A stretch of DNA of 9,093 bases from CAZBPZ01 sp964493955 (GTDB lineage: Bacteria; Chloroflexota; Dehalococcoidia; Dehalococcoidales; Fen-1064): NCBI GenBank assembly GCA_964493955.1, contig CAZBPZ010000065.1, forward strand, positions 1-9,093, given 5' to 3'. The position numbers and the translations under genes were made by a program. The notes beneath the pieces were generated by a model that saw only the letters and a program-made list of their open reading frames with translations, made no database searches and was not told the DNA's origin. Within the stretch, counting starts at the first letter, position 1. Every line of letters begins with the position of its first letter. Positions 1 through 5,325 of the stretch are shown here, one piece after another.

Positions 1-422
1 CGGGCAAAGCTGATGCGGTTCTCGGTGGAGGTGAGTTCCTCCTGGAGCGCCAGGAAGTTCTGGTTGGCCTTCAGGTCCGGGTAGTTCTCAACTACCGCCA
101 GCAGGCGCGAGAGCGCCCCGCTGAGCTGCTGCTCTGCCTGTGACTGAGCGCCGACACCGCGCCCCACCGCCTGCAGGGCCAGGTTGCGGGCGGCGGTCAC
201 AGCTTCAAGCGTTTCGCGCTCGTGCTTCATGTAGCCGCGGACTGTTTCAACCAGGTTGGGAATGAGGTCATGCCGCCGCTTCAGCTGGACATCTATCTGC
301 GCCCAGGCGTTCTTTACCTGATTGCGCCCGCGCACGAGGCCGTTGTAAATGGCCACGAACCAGATAACCAGGACGAGCGCAATGCCACCAATGACTATTC
401 CAATAACTGTTCCGGCTGCCAT
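1..422 (-). CDS. lemA: LemA family protein, N-terminal part (runs off the window)
   Basis: Reading the minus strand from an ATG at 422 gives 140 residues before the window ends; the C-terminus is missing. Residues 1-26 form one hydrophobic segment (MAAGTVIGIVIGGIALVLVI then WFVAIYNG). A charged helical region with the LemA hallmarks follows: NAWAQIDVQLKRRHDLIPNL at about 37-56, then VETVRGYMKHE, then a region ending in ENYPDLKANQNFLALQEEL. LemA proteins are small membrane-anchored helical-bundle proteins with a short outer N-terminus and a cytoplasmic domain; their biochemical role is unsettled, and they often sit next to HtpX or TPM-domain genes, which would lie outside this window. A Shine-Dalgarno AGAGGTG (428-434) lies 5 nt before the ATG and fixes the start. 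The zinc-ribbon gene ends 49 nt upstream, so the two may be cotranscribed. The family call is near certain. Confidence 0.95.
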   Translation of the reverse strand, partial: MAAGTVIGIVIGGIALVLVIWFVAIYNGLVRGRNQVKNAWAQIDVQLKRRHDLIPNLVETVRGYMKHERETLEAVTAARNLALQAVGRGVGAQSQAEQQLSGALSRLLAVVENYPDLKANQNFLALQEELTSTENRISFA

Positions 423-443
423 GTGTTCACCTCTAATCTAAGT

Positions 444-462
444 GCAGGGAATCGCTTCCTGC
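444..462 (-). repeat. small hairpin between the zinc-ribbon gene and lemA
   Basis: GCAGGGAA (444-451) and TTCCTGC (456-462) pair as a 7-bp stem with one bulged G and a TCGC loop. It lies ten bases past the zinc-ribbon stop codon and just ahead of the lemA ribosome binding site. No T-run follows it, so it is a weak terminator at best. It could be an RNA-stability or attenuation element, or chance in GC-rich DNA. Confidence 0.2.
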
Positions 463-471
463 CGCCAGGCC

Positions 472-909
472 CTAACTGGCGTTTTCCTGCCCGGTCCTCC
501 CGGGGAGCCTTATCACCTCGCCCAGGAACCGGACGACCTGCTCCTGGACGTCTCCGGAGGTTGCCTGTTGCCCGGCCAGGTACCGCACGAGCCGGCCAAC
601 CTCGCCGCCATCAAACCAGAGGCCATCACCATCCGGGCAGGCGTCTATCACGAGCCGGGACTCCTCGCCCACGGTCACTTTCTTCATGCGGCGCCCGCAG
701 ACCGGGCAACGCCGCCTGGCCTCGGGCGTCTTCACTTCGGCGGAAAGGTGCAGCCCCTCGAGGCCAGCCGATTCCAGCCCCAGCTTGTCAAGCAGCAGCT
801 CAACCTCGCCGGCATCGAACCATACCCCGGCGCAACCGGTGCAGTAGTCAAGCTCGATGCCATCATGCTCGACGATGATTATCGGCTGGTGGCAGACGCT
901 GCACTTCAT
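472..909 (-). CDS. zf-TFIIB-type double zinc-ribbon protein
   Basis: A small soluble protein of 145 residues built from two copies of the TFIIB-like zinc ribbon. Copy 1 has CSVC (3-6) and CTGC (23-26) followed by GVWFDAGEVELL. Copy 2 has CPVC (68-71) and then CPDGDGLWFDGGEV (91-104). In copy 2 the final CxxC is replaced by CPDGDG. Relatives often read CPxGHG there, so Asp95 stands where a metal-binding His or Cys is expected. Function is unknown; the fold suggests nucleic-acid or protein binding. The frame stays open upstream to 1038, but I start at the ATG at 907-909 because the ribbon begins directly after it and AAAGGT (913-918) lies upstream. The extra 43 residues of the longer frame look non-coding and overlap the broken GAF gene. 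The gene begins directly after that pseudogene's stop codon (911) and ends 49 nt before lemA. Confidence 0.85.
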   Translation of the reverse strand: MKCSVCHQPIIIVEHDGIELDYCTGCAGVWFDAGEVELLLDKLGLESAGLEGLHLSAEVKTPEARRRCPVCGRRMKKVTVGEESRLVIDACPDGDGLWFDGGEVGRLVRYLAGQQATSGDVQEQVVRFLGEVIRLPGRTGQENAS

Positions 910-910
910 T

Positions 911-1535
911 TTACCTTTGTCTTCCCGTTCCCGTCGGCCGGCAGCGGAAGCGGCGGCTGATAATATTGATAACGCCCAGAATCCGGGCGCAGCCAGGCAG
1001 GCGCACGCTGGCAAAAGAATGCAGCCCTTCCCTGACAATCAGGTCACGGTGGCATGGCAGCGGGCCCGACTGGGCATCACCCACAATCAGCGACCGGCCG
1101 GTGCAGGATACCCTCCCCACGATGCCCTCATTCACATTGCAGACCATCTTCCGGACATATTCAGGTGAAAGCCCCCGGTGTACCCGGTACCGGAGCTGCT
1201 GCCCGCTGTCATCCAGCAGCAGTATGCCCCCGTGTCCGTACCTGTTATCTCAAGCACATGGTCCAGCACTTCACCCAGAACAACGTCTACCCCGGGAAGG
1301 TCGGTCAGTGAGTGCAGGACCTCGGACACCGAAAGCAGGCATGAGCGCTCATGCGTACGGTGCTCCAGCTCTCCAGAAGGCGCCCCGGGGCTCGCCCTTG
1401 CTACATCCGGCCTGTACAATGCCGCTCCCCGCCGATGGTCCCCACCAGCCTCACACCCTATCCTGGCACCACCCCGCTGTAGCTCCCGGCCAGATGCTTC
1501 CTTTCCCGCACCACTATCGCCGGGTCCGCTGCCAT
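911..1535 (-). pseudogene. broken GAF-domain sensor gene (frameshifted)
   Basis: The stretch encodes a recognisable GAF sensor domain scattered over three minus-strand frames. From about 1390 down to 1232 one frame reads a helical lead-in and domain start (ELEHRTHERSCLLSVSEVL, then DVVLGEVLDHVLEITGTDTG). From about 1230 a different frame continues the domain as GGILLLDDSGQQLRYRVHRG, LSPEYVRKMVCNVNEGIVGR, SLIVGDAQSGPLP and ILGVINIISRR, ending at the TAA at 911-913. The switch falls at a run of five C on the plus strand (1227-1231); one extra base there would join the halves as TDTGGILLLDD. Further upstream a third frame begins at an ATG at 1535 (MAADPAIVVRERKHLAGSY) and meets a TAG at 1458-1460. 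There is no histidine kinase or output domain, so the gene was either small or truncated. GAF domains bind small ligands or cofactors in signalling proteins. The GAF assignment is strong; the identity of the 1420-1535 part is unclear. The homopolymer break alone could be a sequencing error, but the additional stop and frame change argue for real decay. Confidence 0.75.
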
Positions 1536-1549
1536 AAGACCAGGCACGC

Positions 1550-1696
1550 CTATTCCCCTCCCTCTTCCGAGGTCTCTTTCAGTGCCTCAATCTCGCGCTG
1601 GACCGCTCTTTGCCTCCGGAGCAGGACCAGGATATACCCGAAGACAACTGCCCATATTATAGCAAAAGCAGCAAACAGGTAGCCAGCGTTCTGCAT
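1550..1696 (-). CDS. ccmD: CcmD, small heme exporter accessory protein
   Basis: A 48-residue protein found by direct translation. It has one transmembrane helix at its N-terminus (MQNAGYLFAAFAIIWAVVFG, then YILVLL) and a basic/acidic cytoplasmic tail (RRQRAVQREIEALKETSEEG). This is the usual CcmD layout: tyrosine near the start of the helix, RRQR after it, and a charged coiled tail. CcmD joins the CcmA-CcmB-CcmC complex and is needed to release heme-loaded CcmE from it. The ATG at 1694-1696 lies 2 nt after the ccmC stop, and AGAGGTGAG (1702-1710) inside the ccmC end is its ribosome binding site, so the two are translationally linked. The position directly after ccmC is the same as in many Ccm operons. 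It is the last intact gene of the ccm run; the decayed GAF gene follows. Confidence 0.9.
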   Translation of the reverse strand: MQNAGYLFAAFAIIWAVVFGYILVLLRRQRAVQREIEALKETSEEGGE

Positions 1697-1698
1697 TT

Positions 1699-2394
1699 CT
1701 ACTCACCTCTCTGCGCCGGCAAGGTTGCCAGCACCCGCATTCTCTCTGTTTCGGCCTCGGCGTAACGCATGTCACTGCGTAGCACCGTCAGTAATGCGTA
1801 GAGCGCCGTAAATGCCACCAGGCCTGTCATCAGGGTGGCCATCATCGCAGGTTCGAGGCCACCCTCGAAAATCACGGGGGACGGGTGCTGCGTCCGCCAC
1901 AGGGTGATGGCCAGCGCTACGACCGGCACATCCAGGAAACCCACAATGCCAACCACGGCGGCAAAGCGTGCCCCGCGGTCCCTGTCCACCGTATAGGCCC
2001 GCACCAGGTGATAGGCAATGTACACCAGCCAGAGCACCAGGGCCGCCGTGAGGCGGGGGTCCCACGTCCACCACACCCCCCAGATGGGCTTGGCCCAGAT
2101 TGACCCGGTGATGAGAAAAAGGGTGGTGAAGACCACCCCCACCTCGGCCGAGGCCCATGCCCTGACATCCCAGCGGTGGTCACGCTTCCACAGGTACAGT
2201 ATGCTGCAGACGAAGACCACGAGGAAAGCCAGGAGTGCCACCCAGGCCAGAGGGACGTGGAAATAGAAAATACGCTGCACCACACCCATCGTTGCCTCGG
2301 TGGGGACCCAGAGGAACACCAGGTAGAAGGCGGCTATCATGGTGGTAAAGCTCAGGGCCCACAGGGCCAGCCTGAACCTGAAACCGTCGTTCAT
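1699..2394 (-). CDS. ccmC: CcmC, heme lyase/exporter subunit that loads CcmE
   Basis: An integral membrane protein of 231 residues with about six transmembrane helices. It carries the tryptophan-rich heme-handling WWD motif, WGVWWTWDP at 105-113. The two external heme-ligand histidines of the family are present: His46 in FYFHVPLAW and His170 in TQHPSP. CcmC presents heme to CcmE on the outer face of the membrane and holds it until the CcmAB ATPase drives release. Length and motif order match the family, and nothing appears missing. The ATG at 2392-2394 has a GAAGGA ribosome binding site just upstream. The gene begins 15 nt after ccmB ends and is followed at once by ccmD. The C-terminal tail (about 208-231) is charged and looks cytoplasmic. 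Confidence 0.97.
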   Translation of the reverse strand: MNDGFRFRLALWALSFTTMIAAFYLVFLWVPTEATMGVVQRIFYFHVPLAWVALLAFLVVFVCSILYLWKRDHRWDVRAWASAEVGVVFTTLFLITGSIWAKPIWGVWWTWDPRLTAALVLWLVYIAYHLVRAYTVDRDRGARFAAVVGIVGFLDVPVVALAITLWRTQHPSPVIFEGGLEPAMMATLMTGLVAFTALYALLTVLRSDMRYAEAETERMRVLATLPAQRGE

Positions 2395-2409
2395 CAGTCC
2401 TTCCCCTCG

Positions 2410-3081
2410 CTACTCCTCAATCACGTACCCGAATACGAGGAATGATACCACCAGGAAAATTAAATCAAAAGCCCCGATGATACCCAGCCACTGTGCCATC
2501 TCGGCCCAGGGAGCACCGGCCAGGGCGCTCTCGGTGGCATTCACCGCCGCTATCACCACCGGCACCACGATTGGCAGGAAAAGTACCGGGAGCACCAGTT
2601 CCCGGGCGCGCGTGTTCACCGCCAGCGCCGAAAACAGCGTCCCCACCGATACAAAGCCAAGAGTGGCCAGCAGTGTTACTACCACCAGCTGCAGGGACAG
2701 TACCTCCAGGTTGAACAGCAGCACGAAAATGGGCAGGGCCACCGCCTCAATTGCCAGCATGAAGATGAAGCTGCCCAGCATCTTGCCCACGTAGACCACC
2801 TCGCGGCTGACCGGCGCTACCAGCATGCCCTCGAGGCTGCCCTCTTCCTTTTCGGGGATAAAGCTGCGGTTCAGGCTGAGGACGCCGGCGAAGGCAAAGG
2901 TCACCCAGAGCATCCCCGGCGCCACTGTCCTGACAGTCAACGGGTCAGAGCCAAAGGCGAAATTGAAAATCACGATGACAAGGATAACGAAGACCAGTAC
3001 CGAGGAGACAATTTCACGGCTGCGAATCTCGGCCAGCGTGTCCTTCCAGGTGATGGCCAGCACCTTCTGCCAGAAGCTCAC
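2410..3081 (-). CDS. ccmB: CcmB, membrane subunit of the Ccm ABC transporter
   Basis: A 223-residue integral membrane protein with about six hydrophobic helices. The family's cytoplasmic loop RSFIPEKEEGSLEGMLVAPV is visible at about 72-91; this is where CcmB contacts the CcmA ATPase. The N-terminus (FWQKVLAITWKDTLAEIRSRE) is a typical CcmB amphipathic start. With CcmA it forms the ATPase that frees holo-CcmE from CcmC. The start codon is GTG (3079-3081), which overlaps the ccmA stop as GTGA (3078-3081), so translation is coupled. A G-rich stretch inside the ccmA end (GGGGGTGG) can serve as ribosome binding site. The product ends FLVFGYVIEE, 15 nt before ccmC. Confidence 0.96.
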   Translation of the reverse strand: MSFWQKVLAITWKDTLAEIRSREIVSSVLVFVILVIVIFNFAFGSDPLTVRTVAPGMLWVTFAFAGVLSLNRSFIPEKEEGSLEGMLVAPVSREVVYVGKMLGSFIFMLAIEAVALPIFVLLFNLEVLSLQLVVVTLLATLGFVSVGTLFSALAVNTRARELVLPVLFLPIVVPVVIAAVNATESALAGAPWAEMAQWLGIIGAFDLIFLVVSFLVFGYVIEE

Positions 3082-3797
3082 GCCGCCACCCCCGTGACCC
3101 GGTGGTAGACCTCCCTCAGCCGGGTAATGTCAAGCTCACCGGCAGCCGCCCGGAATACCTCCCGCCCCCGGTCCAGGATGATAAGGCGGTGGCATAGCCC
3201 CAGGCCACGCTCCAGGTCATGCGTTACCAGCAGCACCGTCCGGGGCCGCCCGGTATCTCCCTGCAGCACATCCCAGACCCACGAGGCCGCCTCCTGGTCA
3301 AGCCCTGCTTCCGGCTCGTCCAGCAGGAGGATGGGCGGGTCATGCAGCACCGCCCGTGCGATGGCGACGCGCTGCTGCATGCCGCGAGAAAACGTGCCGA
3401 CACGCCCATGCGCCCGTGCCAGCATCCCCACCCTCCGCAGGACTTCGGTGATACGTGCCGGGCGGTCCGGCACGTCGTAGAGCTTTCCGTAAAAGTCCAG
3501 GTTCTCCCAGGCCGTAAGGCTGCCATAGAGAAACGTCTGGTGACTGACCACCCCGATACGCCGCCGGACTGCTTCGGCCTCGCGGCGAAGGTCCCTGCCA
3601 TCTACCGTGGCCGTGCCGGAGGTGGGCCGCATCGCCGTGGCCAGTATCCGGATGAGGGTCGTCTTGCCGGCCCCGTTCGGACCGAAGATGGCCAGGCATT
3701 CCCCCTGGCGGACATCAAAGCTGATACCACCAAGGGCCGGGTAGCTCCCGAAGAGCCGGCGCAGTTTCTGTACCTGTAGCACTACCGGTCTTTCCAT
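3078..3797 (-). CDS. ccmA: CcmA, ATP-binding subunit of the Ccm ABC transporter
   Basis: A 239-residue ABC ATPase with all catalytic motifs intact. Walker A is GPNGAGKT at 39-46, the Q-loop Gln87 lies in SHQTFLYG, the signature is FSRGMQQRVAIARA (136-149), Walker B plus catalytic Glu is LLLDEPEAGLD (157-167), and the H-loop is THD (192-194). The signature SRGMQ instead of SGGQ is common in CcmA-type ATPases. Downstream ccmB, ccmC and ccmD make this CcmA rather than a generic drug-export ATPase. It hydrolyses ATP at the cytoplasmic face of CcmB to release heme-bearing CcmE. The ATG at 3795-3797 is preceded by CAGGGG. The preceding gene ends 17 nt upstream and ccmB starts within the stop codon. 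Confidence 0.96.
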   Translation of the reverse strand: MERPVVLQVQKLRRLFGSYPALGGISFDVRQGECLAIFGPNGAGKTTLIRILATAMRPTSGTATVDGRDLRREAEAVRRRIGVVSHQTFLYGSLTAWENLDFYGKLYDVPDRPARITEVLRRVGMLARAHGRVGTFSRGMQQRVAIARAVLHDPPILLLDEPEAGLDQEAASWVWDVLQGDTGRPRTVLLVTHDLERGLGLCHRLIILDRGREVFRAAAGELDITRLREVYHRVTGVAA

Positions 3798-3814
3798 GTA
3801 CCCCTGCAGGCAGG

Positions 3815-4948
3815 CTAACGGTTGTCTCGGCGCATCAGCCTGGCCAGCTCCGCCTTCGCGGCCCGGCGCTCACGCTCGTAAACATCGTCGGCTATCAGGC
3901 CTGCCTCGTGGTCATCGTCCAGTTTGGCCAGCCGTGCCAGCAGCGCCGCCTGCCTGCTATCGACCCTGGCCAAGCCAGTGCCACGGCGGTTCCTCAGGTA
4001 CAGGAAAGCGGCCCCCGCCACGCCGGCGGCTGCTCCCAGCAGCCACCAGACCAGGACCGGTACCCCGCCACCCTCCTGGCCCAGGATAGTCAGTGCCACC
4101 GCGGCGCCGCGGTCCAGGTCGGAGGCAGTGTAGCGGAGGTAGGTAGCCCCTTCCACCTGCAGCGGCGCGGCTTCTGCCAGGCCCGAAGCCCGGAGCTTCA
4201 GCCCCCCGCCACGGACAAACACGTCGTAGCGGGCTGCCGGGTAGTCCACCGGCAGGCCAACTGTTACCGGCCCATCCAGTGCGATGGAGTAGGTATAGCC
4301 GGCCTCCTGCATGCCGGGCCTGACCGGGCCCGTGGTGACAAAGCCCTCCTCGGTGGTAAATATAGCACCCGGCTGCAGGCCAAAGGTCTGCTGTGGGGGG
4401 CTGGCCCCGGGGGGGAGCTGGAACCGCAGGGTGGCGCGCTCTCCATCACCGTAGAGCGGGGCGTCCCGCCCGATGTAGGTACGGTCGCCGGCATTGGCTA
4501 TGAGCAGGTACTCCTGCACCACCAACCTGTCCTGCTCCGGGTGAATGATGGTGTGGGCCTGCACCACGTAGATGGCCTCGTCGGTGGTGGTCGTCTCGTA
4601 AACGGGAAGCTCCACCACCAGCGTCTTCTCCCCGGCCGTAAACGTCAGGGCTTCCCTGGTGTATTCTACTCCCTGGAACACTACCGCTAGTCCGTAACTG
4701 AAGCCTTCCCCGGTTGCCAGGCCGCTGAAGACGAAAGTCCCATCCGGGGCGGTGGTGGTGGTAGCGGTATCACTCGAAGCGTCGGCCGCCCGGGCGGTAA
4801 GTGTTACTTCAAGCCCGGCCACGCCGCTCTCGCCGGCCGTCCTGTTGACTACCCGGCCCTCAATGGTGCCGCTGGAGTCATCGGCCAGGACCGGCCCCGC
4901 CACGAGGGCCACGGCCAGCATGACTACCGGGACAATTTTTCTAATCAC
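3815..4948 (-). CDS. secreted-domain, one-TM protein with CcmI-like cytoplasmic hairpin
   Basis: A 377-residue protein that I cannot assign to a named gene. Residues 1-22 are a signal peptide (MIRKIVPVVMLAVALVAGPV then LA). Residues about 27-115 look like a carboxypeptidase-regulatory-like (transthyretin-type) beta domain: GTIEGRVVN, GVAGLEVTLTAR, then PDGTFVFSGL. Residues about 120-290 form a second beta-rich extracytoplasmic region with no cysteines. One transmembrane helix follows (about 297-318, VPVLVWWLLGAAAGVAGAAF) and then a basic stop (RNRRG). The cytoplasmic tail at 336-372 has an acidic hairpin, LARLAKLDDDHEAGLIADD then VYERERR, resembling the cytoplasmic loop of CcmI. The start is GTG (4946-4948), overlapping the stop of the preceding zinc-ribbon gene as GTGA (4945-4948), after a strong G-rich ribosome binding site. 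ccmA follows 17 nt later. This position inside the ccm run implies a role in cytochrome maturation, for example as a scaffold or apocytochrome-binding partner; that is inference. Confidence 0.85.
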   Translation of the reverse strand: MIRKIVPVVMLAVALVAGPVLADDSSGTIEGRVVNRTAGESGVAGLEVTLTARAADASSDTATTTTAPDGTFVFSGLATGEGFSYGLAVVFQGVEYTREALTFTAGEKTLVVELPVYETTTTDEAIYVVQAHTIIHPEQDRLVVQEYLLIANAGDRTYIGRDAPLYGDGERATLRFQLPPGASPPQQTFGLQPGAIFTTEEGFVTTGPVRPGMQEAGYTYSIALDGPVTVGLPVDYPAARYDVFVRGGGLKLRASGLAEAAPLQVEGATYLRYTASDLDRGAAVALTILGQEGGGVPVLVWWLLGAAAGVAGAAFLYLRNRRGTGLARVDSRQAALLARLAKLDDDHEAGLIADDVYERERRAAKAELARLMRRDNR

Positions 4949-5325
4949 CCCTCACCCCCCAGTTTGGCGCCGCAGGCGGGGCAAAAGCGGTCGGTACGGC
5001 CTGCCCGGGCGCCACACCGGGGACAGGTGCGCGCTCTCTTTTTGCGCAGGGCCCGCACCTGGCGTTCGATTTCCTCGTCCACATCTGCGGCCGGGCGGGC
5101 ACGTCCCGGTCTTGCGGCGGGCGGCCGCTTCCCGCTCATAAGCTCCCGGTACTCCTCCGGGCTGATGATGCCGGAGTCAAGGTCAAACTCAAGCCGCCGT
5201 ACCTCCTCATCGGCCGCCGTGTCCCGGGGCGATGCTGCCATCGGTGGTCTGCTTCTCCGCCAGAACGGCCACAAAATGAAAGCCAGCGCCGCCAGTCCCA
5301 CCAGTACGCTAAGAACCGCTGCCAT
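4945..5325 (-). CDS. membrane-anchored zinc-ribbon protein, CcmI-like N-terminus
   Basis: A 126-residue protein with three parts. Residues 1-22 are a membrane anchor followed by RRSR, which places the rest in the cytoplasm. Residues 41-64 form an acidic hairpin (EVRRLEFDLDSGIISPEEYR) like the loop after the first helix of CcmI. An Arg/Ala/Pro-rich linker and a short helix follow. The C-terminus is a four-cysteine zinc ribbon, CPRCG (101-105) and CPACG (115-119). The cysteine pairs are of the metal-binding CPxCG type and, given the predicted topology, are not the periplasmic CxxC redox pair of CcmH. The gene overlaps the end of ccmF by 17 nt (5309-5325), with ribosome binding site AGGAAGG inside ccmF, and overlaps the next gene by 4 nt. 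It occupies the place where ccmG/ccmH/ccmI would be expected after ccmF. Function is not established. Confidence 0.85.
   Translation of the reverse strand: MAAVLSVLVGLAALAFILWPFWRRSRPPMAASPRDTAADEEVRRLEFDLDSGIISPEEYRELMSGKRPPAARPGRARPAADVDEEIERQVRALRKKRARTCPRCGARAGRTDRFCPACGAKLGGEG

Noticed and set aside
910..1038. Longer form of the zf-TFIIB protein with a hydrophobic-looking N-terminus
   Set aside because: The extension runs through the 3' end of the GAF remnant in another frame. The internal ATG at 909 lies right before the first zinc ribbon.
222..1682. Several long plus-strand reading frames across the left third of the window
   Set aside because: They are antisense to LemA, the zinc-ribbon gene, the GAF remnant and ccmD, have low-complexity Arg/Pro/Ala-rich translations and show no family motifs.
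3219..4690. Long plus-strand frames opposite ccmA and the 377-residue gene
   Set aside because: They are the antisense of coding sequence with clear motifs (Walker A/B, signal peptide) and are expected by-products of high GC content.
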